Source: Ephemerocybe angulata
Taxonomy: Eukaryota; Basidiomycota; Agaricomycetes; Agaricales; Psathyrellaceae
Assembly (NCBI GenBank): GCA_013368325.1
Contig: JAACJK010000167.1
Coordinates: 673,501-737,500, forward strand
Length of the DNA stretch: 64,000 bases
Direction: 5' to 3'
Shown one piece after another: positions 47,362 through 57,588 of this stretch. The translations under genes were made by a program, and so were the position numbers. A model generated the notes under the pieces. The model did not search any database. It was not told the DNA's origin and saw only the letters and a program-made list of their open reading frames with translations. Position 1 is the stretch's first letter. Each line of letters begins with the position of its first letter.

Positions 47362-47709
47362 TGTAAGGGGACGATCTTCATTTCTTTCTTTCTTGATTCT
47401 TTCTATCTTTCTTTTACTTTCCTTCTGGACTTCGCTCAGCGTGCGCGCCTATTCGCGCGCATGGTTCGCGAAGTCCCACAGCCACTGATGTTAATCCATC
47501 AGTGGCTTTACAGTTTATTAGTAGATTCCCACGGCACGGATAGACATATCAGCGGCGCACCGCGCGAAGGGTTTCCTTAGATCGTTATCTTCGGACATCC
47601 CTTCGCCAGGAGCATATTCATTTCCATGTATGTATCTACCTAGCTAATACATGACTTCGGACATCCCTTCGCCAGCCGCTCTGTGTCGGCTCGCTAGGTC
47701 GCCCTTACA
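47362..47709 (+). repeat. Gypsy-1 3' LTR
   Basis: Same length as the 5' LTR, with about five substitutions (for example A/G at 47372). Ends CGCCCTTACA before GACGT. Confidence 0.95.
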
Positions 47710-47714
47710 GACGT

Positions 47715-49110
47715 GGTCAGAACTTATCCAAACTTAACAGTTTGATACAGCCAGCAATGCATGTAGTGCTTGATGCCTGCTATTTTGTACAGTTGCTTGG
47801 GCCTCCACTCATCCGACCTCTGCTCCTCTGCTCTCTGCCTTCCACTCGTTGCTCATCCGACATCAGCTGGCGTCTTCGCCACATTATTTATACACATTCT
47901 ATGCCATGTTCATGACACCTTCTTGCTTGGGTGCCTCAAGGCCTTCTCTATCTGGGTGGTCTCTTGGATCGCAAACTGGGTCCACATGATGCACGACAGT
48001 TTGCAACATTGCATGGGAATTCTCAATAACTTCCAGCTGAGGGCCAAATAAGTTTGCCTGCATATAGTGACAAGAATGGATTCGCACCTTGAAAACATCC
48101 TCCCACATGCCCATCTTGAGAGCATCTGTGAGTGTTCTGCCCTTGGGTCCTGGGTAATAAGGAGCAGACCGATAATCGATGGTGCTTCCTTCATCCCGGA
48201 CCACTTCTTCTTGGAGCTAGTATGGAAACACAGTGAGCAGCACAATACCTTCTTTGTCACATATAATCATTGATACAGCATCTGCATCTAATGTCTGCTC
48301 CAGTTCTTTTATCTTCAATTTAGCTGCTTGCTTGTCGTTGTCCGAGTTCTTCGGCCACACTTGAAGGATGCGAAGAAGATGGGAACCCTCTTGAACCACT
48401 GCAAAGCCTACCAATCAGCAGTTTTATTCAATCAACCTACCTGGACTTGATGAGATCGGCAAGTGTGGCTATTGCTAGCTAATGGGTGAAGTCAGTAGAC
48501 TTCAACAGCAGGCACCCACAATGTTACTTAAACATTTAGCGCGTATTAATTGAATTGATTAGCATGAGAGCCAACACGATTGTGCTCACCCTCGCAGGCC
48601 TCTTCCCGCTTTCATCATTTATATTTTTTCTGAGCAACTGATCAACATCAGGTGTCGTAGGTAGGTTTATATCAAAAGTTGCCTTCTTTTGAGGAAGGGA
48701 CGTGTGGTGAATGAGTGAAGTCCAACGACAAAGAAACTGTGTACATTTTTCTTTGCTTTCTTCCACTTGGGTACACTAGGCTGAGTTGGTTGCGCCTGAG
48801 CTTCCTCTCCTGATATATCCTCTTCTGTAGGGCTGATGAAGCAGGACTTAATATCAGAGTAAGAAAACACTACTTATCAAATGGCTAGGCTGGTTTGGCA
48901 CTTACCCTGGTGCGCTTCTTGGGTTTCCTTTTGCGTTTTTTGGGAGCAATGCCCACGCTTGCTGTTTCCATAATCGTAGAGATAGGAATTGTGGTCAATG
49001 GTCACAGCCCTGTGTGTTAATGAACTGGGTAAATCACATGTGCTTCTGCGAGACATGAATGAATCATACCATGGTTGAATCACTGCCAATATTCGAAATT
49101 TCATGTGAGT
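47715..49110 (-). other. Gene-like minus-strand exons, unknown function
   Basis: Protein-like stretches on the minus strand occur at 48220-48414 (VVQEGSHLLRILQVWPKNSDN), 48080-48215 (DYRSAPYYPGPKGRTLTDA), 48720-48860 (SPTEEDISGEEAQAQPT) and 48890-49060 (MSRRSTCDLPSSLTHRAVT). Each ends near GT/AG-like signals, but I could not splice a continuous frame. The tract may be a real gene or remains of one. It is followed directly by gypsy-2. Confidence 0.35.
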
Positions 49111-49423
49111 TTGGTGCTATCACCATTCCTGTTATTGTGCTCTCGGAAAGCTTATGATGTATGGATTGCTTCTAGATAATGACTATCAGTCTGTCCAGTG
49201 CGGATCTGTCAGTCTGTCCAGTGCAGATCAGAGACGTAGAAGAGCACCCTTCTAGGCTTCACTGCAGTAAGATTGTAGACAGTCCCGAAGGGTGAGTTCA
49301 CTCTACATGGAGGCAGTGGCACATCTTCCACAAAGTGTAAAGGAGTGTTGAACTGCTTGTAATGCCATACAGCGTGGGCTTTATACCTAAAATGACCATT
49401 GAGATCGAATAGCTCTCACTCAA

Positions 49424-49918
49424 TGTTACGACCTGGATGATCTATTTATTCTTTTCCTTTTCCTTTTCTTTTTCTTTATTTCTCGTCTTTCATTTCTCTA
49501 CTTTTCTATTATTACAAGACGCGTCTCGATCACGTGACACAGCACATGCGATCACATGCACAAGTCACCTGTTACATCACGGGACCAGCACAGCATCAGT
49601 CAGCACCTCAGTCAGCATGACATCATATGCACAGCAATCGCACAGCTCTTCGACTCATACACGGTCATTCCTTACATAGTGTTCCACAGCTTCTGCACAG
49701 TATGTACAGCCTCGTATAGCCATAGTCACGTCACGGTCACGAAGCATAGCAGTATATAACCTAGGTAGACCTCACTGTATTTCCCCAGTCTTTAGCTGGT
49801 CAATATCACGGCCTTGTCTACAAGTCTCTCGTCTTGATTCTCTCGCTTCTTCTCTCTCTCTCTCGTCTTCTGTCCTAAGTTAGGGTTAGCAGCGCACCAG
49901 ACTGGTCGTTCGCTGACA
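49424..49918 (+). repeat. Gypsy-2 5' LTR
   Basis: Starts TGTTACGACC and ends CGCTGACA. A TATA box TATATAA lies at 49753-49759, and the likely transcript start near 49788 begins CAGTCTTTAGCT. Confidence 0.95.
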
Positions 49919-49932
49919 ATAGCTAAAGACTT
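49919..49932 (+). promoter_or_regulatory. Gypsy-2 self-priming site
   Basis: AGCTAAAGAC (49921-49930) right after the LTR is the exact reverse complement of GTCTTTAGCT (49789-49798) at the predicted 5' end of the transcript, about 35 bp after the TATA box. It indicates Tf1-type self-primed reverse transcription rather than tRNA priming. Confidence 0.72.
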
Positions 49933-50345
49933 CCTTCGTCGCCGATCACCTCGATCCTCGACGCCATCACCACTCTCAACAACCATCAAACCTTGCCCGC
50001 GCCTAGGCGTGTGTTCCCTTATTCCATTTTCACACTATCCTCTTTTATCCCAAGCAACGCCCCTCTGTAGGAGGCAGCACCTTGGAGAGCGCGAGACTTT
50101 AGGTCTTAAGCACGTAGCGTAGAAGCCCCACTGTGAGAGGCCCAGACTTCTGATCTTCCCCGTTCGTTGTGATCTTCGATAACGGGAAGCTAAGAACCTG
50201 GTAACCGGTACTCAGAGCGATCAAGAGCTACGGCTCGGGCTTAGTTTACAAATTCCCCTTTTACCCCTTTTCCTCCTGCCCAATTAGGCCCTTTGTAGTT
50301 TGTCAACGGTCACTCTAGTCTACGTAGACACATTCCGTAAGAGCC
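49933..50345 (+). other. Gypsy-2 leader, first part
   Basis: Noncoding leader with CT-rich stretches. It ends in GAGCC (50341-50345), the left half of the copia TSD. The rest of the leader is 56265-56404. Confidence 0.8.
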
Positions 50346-50748
50346 TGATAAACTGCTAAGTTTATAAGTCGTTGAAGCCACTGCAAGTGGGAGATAGTTC
50401 GATATATTAGTTAAGTTAGATAAAGAGAAATACAGCATGACGCACCTGCAAGTGGGAGATAGTTCGATAAGGGAACTACCCACTTGCAGTGTAGACTATA
50501 TACTGTGTGGAACAATAGACGATCCATATCGGGAGAACAATAAAGTACGTACGAATATGGAACAATAGAAGTGAGAACAATGCTGTGTGATATATGTGAA
50601 ACGATGGAATGAATGAACAATGTGATCGTGGATATATATAGAACAAAGAAGCATTAGAACAATAGAAAAGTTTGAAAGAGGCAGCGCCTATGTGAAGATG
50701 AAGAGAACAATGGGCGAGCCATGGAGACATGTGCATTGTACTTCAACA
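50346..50748 (-). repeat. Copia 3' LTR
   Basis: On the minus strand it starts TGTTGAAGTA and ends GCAGTTTATCA. It carries an internal direct repeat of CTGCAAGTGGGAGATAGTTC (plus strand) near 50380 and 50446. Confidence 0.95.
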
Positions 50749-50776
50749 CACCCCCTCAATGCAATGTCACAGAAGA

Positions 50777-53700
50777 TTACTCAAGACCAAGAGCGAGACG
50801 GTGACGCTGTACAGCGGGTTTGGGGAGTGGTTTGGTGAAGATGTCGGCGATCATGTCGTTGGTAGGAAGGAAGTGAACCTCAATTTCGCCGCGCTTAATA
50901 ACCTCTCGTATCCAATGCATCTTGATGTCGATGTGCTTCATTCTGCTGTGGTGTTCGGGGTTTCGAAGCACCTTGAGAGCAGATTGGTTATCGACCATCA
51001 GTCGTGAAGGACCTGTGACTGTAGTCCCAAGTTCCCGAAGGAATGACCGCATCCAAATGACTTCGCGTCCTGCCGAGGAGGCAGCAACGTATTCGGCCTC
51101 TGTCGAAGAGTCCGCGACGGTTGCCTGCTTCTTGGCAGACCAGCTAACAGCGCCTGTGCCCATCTTGATAAGGAATCCAGAGGTGGATCGACGAGTGTCA
51201 AGGCATCCAGCATGATCCGCATCGGTATATGCCTGGAAGAGTTCTGAGGACAGAGACTCGCCTTCATTGCGATAAGTGAGTCGTAAGTCCATCGTTCCCT
51301 TCAGATAGCGGAACAGATGCTTGACGGCCTTCCAATGGATTGGACCAGGGTTCGAGTTGAACTGGGCGAGCTTGGCGACGGAGTAGGCGATGTCTGGGCG
51401 AGTTCCGATGGCAAGGTACATGAGAGCTCCGACTGCGTTTATGTATGGGACAGTCTTCATCTCACGTTGCTCCTGCTTGGAGAGATCGTACTTGGCAAGA
51501 CTAGTGCCACTGCCTGGATCCATAGGAGTTGCGACTGGTGTGCAGTTCTCCATGCGGAATCGTTTAAGGATATCGAGGATGTACTGGCGTTGGGAGAGGT
51601 GGAGCGTGCGGTTTTCGCGATCATAATCGACCTTGATACCGAGGAGGTAGGTGGTTGGGCCAAGGTCCTTGAGAGTGAAGACCTTGGCGAGTGATTCCTT
51701 GAGCCATTTGACCTTGTCCTGACTCTTGGAGATGATGGTGATGTCATCGACGAATACTGGTAGAGTGATTCGGATACCATCGGCTTCCCATACGTAGAAG
51801 CTGGGATCTGTTTTGATCTGGGTGAATCCCAATCGTTCGAGTTCTGCTGCTAGCTTCTGATACCACAGTCGTCCGCTCTGTTTCAGGCCATAGATACCCT
51901 TCTTGAGGCGGCAGACCCATTTCGCTCCGTTGGGGCCTCTGATTTCAAAACCCTCAGGTTGAGTCATGTAGACCTCGTACTTGTCTTCGATCTCGCCATT
52001 GAGGTATGCGTTGGAGACATCGATGGACTCGATGTATTCCCCATTCATGGCTGCTTTAGCAAGAGCGGTACGAAGGGCAGTGAGACGAGCAGTAGGAGAG
52101 AAGATTTGGTCGTAGTCGACACCAGGTTGTTGGGAGTAGCCTTTAGCGACGAGGCGTGCCTTGTAGCGGTCGATGGTGCCATCGGACTTGCGCTTGATAA
52201 GGAATACCCATCGAGAGCCAATTGCCTTCCTATCGTCTGGTAGCTTGACGATTTCCCAAGTGCCGTTGGCGATGAGTGCGTCCATCTCCGTTTGACATGC
52301 AGCAGCCCAGAACTCATGGTCTGGTCGAGACATGGCTTCTTTCCAGCTGCGTGGGGAATCTTCTGGCCGTGTAGCAGCTCCGAAAGCATGTTCCATCTTG
52401 TCAGTGGCCATCATGAGAACCATTTCCACAGCTTCATCAGCGGGGATGTATTCTCCTATGTCATAGACGTCCATGAGGGCTTGCATGATAGGAGTGGCGA
52501 ATAGAGCTCTTTCAAGGTCGACGTTGTCGTTGTCCCCGTTGTCTTCGTCTTCGAAGTCCTGCGCTGTGAGAGGTGGCGGATTAAACAGATTTTCATCATC
52601 CTTGTCACCCCCTTGATCCGCTGGCGGTTCACCCCCTTGACGTCGTGCAACTGGTTTGGTCGTTCGCCTCGTACCCCCAGTTAGTTTGAAGTAATCAGGG
52701 ACTGCTTTCTGGCGGACAGGGCGCGAGCCTTGTGCCACCATTGGCTGGGTAATAGGTTTCCGAGGGACAGGAGCAGGTGCAGAAGGAGGAGGAGCAGGAA
52801 ACGTGGGAGCAGGGATAGGACGTTCAGGCGATGTAGGAGGAGTAGACTTTTGTGGCTCAGCTTTAGGTGTAGGCGAGGTAGGTGAAGTCGGGTGGAACTG
52901 TGGTCGAGACGCTGTTTGCTTGCCGAGAGCTTTCAGGTCCATGGTTTGGGAAGGTGTATGTGGTGGTGCCTGTTGGGCACCGCTGTTGTCCTCGTCATCA
53001 TCGTCCTCATCATCCTCGTCATCCTCATCATCCTCATCATCCTCGTCATCCTCGTCGTCCTCGTCAGATGAGTCCTCGTCTGATGGAGGTGCTCGTGGAG
53101 GTGCAGGAGGTGCAGGAGGTGCAGGAGGTGCAGGAGGTGCAGGAGGTGCAGGAGGTGCGAGAGGTGCGAGAGGTGCAGGAGGTGCAGGAGGTGCAGGAGG
53201 CGGTGCGTCGTCGTCCTCATCCTCGAGGTCAGGCCAGATATCCCCAAGGTCAATGGGTGTGTGTGCCGGTGCCGGCGTAGTGGTCGAGAGACCGGGGAAC
53301 GTGTTCTCATCGAAGATGATGTCGCGTGAGATGTGTGCCTTCTTCGTGATAGGATTGTAGCACCTCCATCCTTTGTAGCCTGTTTCAAAGCCAATGAAGA
53401 TGCAAGGCTCCGTGTGAGATTGGAGGTTCTTGCGATCCTTCCGAGCGATGTTAACGAACGCTCGGCAGCCGAAGACTCGATAGATGGACAAGTCAGGCTT
53501 CTGCTTGTGCCAGACCTCGTAGGATGTGGTTTTGGAGAGTGCTGATGAGGGTGTGGCGTTCAAAACGTCGGTGAGATACAACACAGCCTGTGCCCAGAAG
53601 GATGCAGGGAGCTTTGCTTGGTTAAGCATGGCAATGACACCTTCAGCGAGAGTGCGGTTGAGGCGTTCAGCCACACCGTTCTGCTGGGGTGTCGCCTTGA

Positions 53701-54297
53701 CTGTGTGTTGGCGTGTGATGCCGCGATCTGTGCACCATTTTGCGAAGTCGTTCCCAATATATTCACCCCCTTTATCATCTCGAAGCTCCTTGACCTTTAA
53801 CCCATGTACTCGTTCGCACTCAGCGACAAACTCCTGGAACTTCTGGAACACCTCTGACTTGCGCTTTAGAACGTATACTCGTTTGAAGCGGGAATAGTCG
53901 TCAATGAAGGTGACCCAGTACTCGAAACCAGATAGTGTTCGTGGTAGTGGTCCGTGGACGTCTGAGTGGATTCGATCGAGAAGTCCGTTGGCGCGATGCT
54001 GAGAGAGAGAAGGGAAGGGGTCTCGGTGCTGCTTCCCTGCGATGCAGTCATTGCAGAAGTCCTTCATCGTAGTACCGTCCTTGACGAGTATCCCTGTGCC
54101 TAGCTCCTGTCGAAGGAGTGTGTCTAGACGATCCTTGCCTATGTGGCCAAGTCGCTGGTGGAGCAGCTCCTTGTCTACCTTCGTCGTGAAGAATGCTGCT
54201 GACTGTGTGTTTATCAGCGTGGTTCCGTCGAGAGTGCCAGTGGTTCCGCGAATGGTAGCCGTTAGGATTAGCTGACCCTTCTTAAAGAACTCTAGTG
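50777..54297 (-). pseudogene. Copia pol: integrase, RT and RNase H
   Basis: Long minus-strand frame, 1096 codons from the first ATG at 54067, but the sense frame extends upstream to about 54297. It has an integrase zinc finger (HQRLGHIGKDRL, CNDCIAGKQH), an integrase core (HSDVHGPLP, FIDDYSR, DDKGGEYIG, VAERLNRTLAE), then a long Ala/Pro tract and an Asp/Glu run (about 52980-53215). RT follows (WVFLIKRKSDGTIDRYKARLVAKGYSQ, FVDDITIIS), then RNase H (YTDADHAGCLDTRRSTSGF, DSSTEAEYVA). It ends normally at 50777. It is separated from the gag-protease frame by a -1 phase change near 54294. I call it a pseudogene only because of that break, which could also be programmed. Confidence 0.9.
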
Positions 54298-55557
54298 TGA
54301 GTCTTCGATTACGATCCGGACTCCGCAGTGACGAACGACATATAGAAGTGAGAAGAGGTTGGATTGCAAATCAGGGACATATAGTACATTCTCGAACACG
54401 ACAGTCTGCCCAGTCCTCCCATTGATCCTCGGTGTAAAGTACACAGTACCCATCCCGATCGCCCATACAATCTCGTGATTAGCGAGCTTGATGGGGACCT
54501 TTACCCTGACCATGTTACGGATCCACTCGCGATGGGGCGTCATATGTGAGGAAGCTCCTGAGTCTGTGTTCCATGATGAGTCAGTGGGTGTAGAGGGGAT
54601 CTGACGGGTGAGAGGACTTGCGATGTGGGCGACCTGTGCCATGAGGGCCTTCTCCTGCGGCGTGGCAGGAGACTGGGAAGCGACTTCAGCGACCTGGGCC
54701 TTTCCGTTCTGGAAACGACACTCCTCGTTGGTGTGCGAGTTGCTGCGGTGGTACTTGCACTTGTAGGTCTTCTTGGGCTTGGATGCAGCCTGAAGAGCCG
54801 TGGAGGAGGTACCATCAGCGAGGGAGGTGTTCCGAGTGAGGCTGTCGGCCTTGCGAAGGTGGTCGAGAATGACGGAGGGATCAGCGTCGGCACTGGTGGC
54901 AGAGATGTGGTTGAGGGTATGGCGAAGGAGTTCATCTTCCTTTCCAAGACCGATAACGATCATGGCGAGGGAGATGTCGCGAGCGAGGTAGGCGGCGGTG
55001 TAGCCATCGATCAACTCTGCTTCCTTTTTGAGGACATCGACCTTGACAGTCCTATCTCCGTCCTTGTAGCTGAGGGGAGCGGTCTCCGCTTCCTGGAGGG
55101 TAACACCGACTGGGAGTAGAGAAGTGAGACGTGCACCAAGTGCAACAGCTCGGGAGCCGAAGTCTTGATAGGACTCGTTCTCAAAGCCAGAAGACCTCAT
55201 GCGAAGGGAGATGAGCTCTTGGAGGATGGTGATGCGAGAGCTGGAGTCCTTGGGTTCGTACTGCTCAAGAAGTCGTTTCCAGGTGCCTGGAAGATCGAGG
55301 ATGCTAATACCCATGAGGACGGTCTCAGTCTGGGAGGCATCGAGCGTTGAGCGGATGTAGCCAACAAGCTTGGAGCGGCGCCCTCGGAAGCTTGTGACGA
55401 GACGAGAGTCAGAGCCAGGTGAAGGCTCTGTCTCGGTGCCCATGAGGATGTCGTAGGCATCGTACTCGAGTGCCTTGTTGACACAGATGCGCTTCCATTC
55501 CTGGACGGTGTAGACGTTGAGGGAAACGAGCGAGGTGGAGGTTTCGGATGAGGACAT
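54292..55557 (-). CDS. Copia gag-protease (421 aa)
   Basis: Minus-strand frame from ATG 55557. The gag part (about residues 1-255) has the usual helical capsid features (WKRLLEQYEPKDSSSR, LISLRMRSSGFENESYQDF). A variant Cys/His motif, CKYHRSNSHTNEEC, lies near 275. The aspartic protease active site WNTDSGASSHMT is near 335. The frame ends at TAG 54292, just after VRIVIEDSH, where the sense continues in the pol frame. In copia elements gag and pol are normally one polyprotein, so a base has probably been lost here. Confidence 0.88.
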   Translation of the reverse strand: MSSSETSTSLVSLNVYTVQEWKRICVNKALEYDAYDILMGTETEPSPGSDSRLVTSFRGRRSKLVGYIRSTLDASQTETVLMGISILDLPGTWKRLLEQYEPKDSSSRITILQELISLRMRSSGFENESYQDFGSRAVALGARLTSLLPVGVTLQEAETAPLSYKDGDRTVKVDVLKKEAELIDGYTAAYLARDISLAMIVIGLGKEDELLRHTLNHISATSADADPSVILDHLRKADSLTRNTSLADGTSSTALQAASKPKKTYKCKYHRSNSHTNEECRFQNGKAQVAEVASQSPATPQEKALMAQVAHIASPLTRQIPSTPTDSSWNTDSGASSHMTPHREWIRNMVRVKVPIKLANHEIVWAIGMGTVYFTPRINGRTGQTVVFENVLYVPDLQSNLFSLLYVVRHCGVRIVIEDSH

Positions 55558-55856
55558 GGTGGAGATCGATCGACGATGTGTGAGGGAGAGGGAAGAAGGG
55601 GAACTTCTGGGCGAAAATCACCACAGTAGTGAGGAAATGCTAAGAGGAGTATAACTCCGAGATAGCGGAAGCGAGATCAAACACGCGGCTGGGCGTGTGA
55701 TGTGGAGCTGGAGCAAGGCGTCGATGAACGACACGAAGCTGTGATGGAGCGAGGTGTGACCGAGTGAAGAGTGACGAGTGGGCAGTGATAGCGTATAGAA
55801 CGCGGTGTCTGATAACGTGTGGTGTCGTGTATCAGAGGAGCCCGGGGCTCATAACT
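55558..55856 (-). other. Copia leader with half-tRNA-iMet primer site
   Basis: Plus-strand bases 55844-55856 next to the 5' LTR read GGGGCTCATAACT, the anticodon stem-loop of initiator tRNA-Met (CAT anticodon). On the minus strand this gives a primer site complementary to that internal tRNA segment, as known for copia-class elements that use a tRNA half. The rest of the leader has no gene. Confidence 0.7.
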
Positions 55857-56259
55857 TGATAAACTGCTAAGTTTATAAGTCGTTGAAGCCACTGCAAGTG
55901 GGAGATAGTTCGATATATTAGTTAAGTTAGATAAAGAGAAATACAGCATGACGCACCTGCAAGTGGGAGATAGTTCGATAAGGGAACTACCCACTTGCAG
56001 TGTAGACTATATACTGTGTGGAACAATAGACGATCCATATCGGGAGAACAATAAAGTACGTACGAATATGGAACAATAGAAGTGAGAACAATGCTGTGTG
56101 ATATATGTGAAACGATGGAATGAATGAACAATGTGATCGTGGATATATATAGAACAAAGAAGCATTAGAACAATAGAAAAGTTTGAAAGAGGCAGCGCCT
56201 ATGTGAAGATGAAGAGAACAATGGGCGAGCCATGGAGACATGTGCATTGTACTTCAACA
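55857..56259 (-). repeat. Copia 5' LTR
   Basis: No difference from 50346-50748 was seen on reading. Short frames inside are identical in both LTRs. Confidence 0.95.
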
Positions 56260-56264
56260 GAGCC

Positions 56265-56404
56265 GCCATCTCGGAGATAGCAACTCGATCTCCACGACCT
56301 TAAGCAAATCGCATTGCGTAGACTGTACGGTATATCCTGCAGCCTGACGCATAGGATCGGACCGAGTATCCGCACAAGCAACCCCCTATCTCACATCGCC
56401 CACC
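56265..56404 (+). other. Gypsy-2 leader, second part
   Basis: Continuation of the leader after the copia TSD. It ends directly before gag at 56405 (context CACCATGG). Confidence 0.75.
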
Positions 56405-57556
56405 ATGGAAGCCCTCCAATCTGCCTTAGCCACCCTGGCGGGGACTATGACCAATCTTGGAAATATTGTCTCCACCCTCGCATCAACCTTCGAACGAAAC
56501 TCCACCGAACTCTCCAATGCTGCAAGCAACCTCGCTCTAGCCTCCGACGAACAGACCGGCCTCGCCAAAGAACAGACCAAACTCGCCGAGGAGCTTTCCA
56601 AGCATCGAGCCAATTCTGCGCTCAAGAAACTGAAACCCGACCCTCCGAAAGAATTCAATGGAGCTCCTGAAAGAGCAGGAGGCTTCATCGCGGAACTGGA
56701 AATGTACTACGACATCATGGACGTCGACGACGCGAAGCAACGGATCATTTTCGCCCTTTCCAAGATCAAAGGAGGAACGAACGACATGGCTAGTCATTGG
56801 GCAGATAGCCAGAGAACTTTCATAAGGAACCACGAACCGACAGCTGACGAACCAACCTACTTCAAGAACTGGAAGCAATTCGTCGTTACGTTCAACAGCC
56901 ACTTCGTCATCCAGAACGTCTCGGAGGCCGCCATCGACAAGATGCGCACCTTGGTCCAAGGCAGCTCCACCTGCGAAGAGTACACTATCCTCTTCCAGGG
57001 ATACTCGACCCAGTCTGGATATAACGAACCGGCCATGCTTGCCGAGTACAAGCGAGGACTGAACAAGGCACTCAGGGATAAGATCTATGGACTGATCCCA
57101 ATGCCTACGACACTGGACGATTGGGCCAAGAAGGCATGCACCCTGGACAGACAGTTCCGCCTATCAAAAGGGGAACGAAACAACGAACAGACCACCCAAA
57201 GGAGATGGGCTCCGAGGGAGAACAATCGACCCACGCACTACGCCACAACCCCGGCTCGCGACCCCAACGCCATGGACATAGATCGCAATCGCTCTCCTCT
57301 CATCTGCTACACTTGTGGGAAACCCGGTCACCGATCCGACTCCTGCAGGCAGGCTGTACCCGATGTCAGCTGTGCCTACTGTAAGGCCAAAGGACACAAG
57401 ATTGCCGACTGCAAGTCCCCCAACAAGAAGCCCTTTGCCCCATTCGCCAAAGACACCACTGCCCCTCCCCAGTACACCCGCGTCAACGACTTCGACCTTT
57501 CCGCTATGCCCGAATCCGAGATTGAGGCCCTCAAAGCCAAGTTGAAGGATTTTTAA
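56405..57556 (+). CDS. Gypsy-2 gag (383 aa), intact
   Basis: Structural capsid/nucleocapsid polyprotein. Start ATG 56405 has a strong CACCATGG context. An N-terminal helical segment (about 1-75) leads into the retrotransposon capsid domain (WADSQRTFIRNHE, WKQFVVTFNSHF, YKRGLNKALRDKIYGLIP). Then come a basic linker and two CCHC zinc knuckles, CYTCGKPGHRSDSC (about 300) and CAYCKAKGHKIADC (about 325). No lesion seen. pol starts 32 bp after the stop in a different frame. Confidence 0.95.
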   Translation: MEALQSALATLAGTMTNLGNIVSTLASTFERNSTELSNAASNLALASDEQTGLAKEQTKLAEELSKHRANSALKKLKPDPPKEFNGAPERAGGFIAELEMYYDIMDVDDAKQRIIFALSKIKGGTNDMASHWADSQRTFIRNHEPTADEPTYFKNWKQFVVTFNSHFVIQNVSEAAIDKMRTLVQGSSTCEEYTILFQGYSTQSGYNEPAMLAEYKRGLNKALRDKIYGLIPMPTTLDDWAKKACTLDRQFRLSKGERNNEQTTQRRWAPRENNRPTHYATTPARDPNAMDIDRNRSPLICYTCGKPGHRSDSCRQAVPDVSCAYCKAKGHKIADCKSPNKKPFAPFAKDTTAPPQYTRVNDFDLSAMPESEIEALKAKLKDF

Positions 57557-57588
57557 AGGGACCACTCGAGCGCCCGAGCGAGCTGGTC

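Larger units (their letters stand above)
41623..47709 (+). mobile_element. Gypsy-1: full-length chromovirus LTR retrotransposon
   Basis: 348-bp LTRs at 41623-41970 and 47362-47709 differ at about five positions. Flanks are GACAT (41618-41622) and GACGT (47710-47714), a 5-bp TSD with one mismatch. Inside are gag, protease, reverse transcriptase, RNase H, integrase and a C-terminal chromodomain. A polypurine tract (AGAGGGGGGGTGA) precedes the 3' LTR. Damage in gag and pol makes this copy probably inactive. Confidence 0.95.
50346..56259 (-). mobile_element. Ty1/copia element nested in gypsy-2 (minus orientation)
   Basis: 403-bp LTRs at 50346-50748 and 55857-56259 appear identical. The TSD is GAGCC (50341-50345 and 56260-56264). 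The element reads on the minus strand, so 55857-56259 is its 5' LTR. Gene order protease-integrase-RT-RNase H defines copia. A purine-rich tract (GAGGGGGTGTG, minus strand) adjoins the 3' LTR. Apparently identical LTRs imply very recent insertion, after gypsy-2. Confidence 0.96.

Noticed and set aside
49968..49990. Telomere-like TTAGGG repeats near 49882 and 61970
   Set aside because: Only a single TTAGGGTTA occurs in each gypsy-2 LTR; no tandem array.
52803..53360. Ser- and Gly-rich plus-strand protein
   Set aside because: It is the antisense of the Asp/Glu and Ala/Pro repeats of copia pol.
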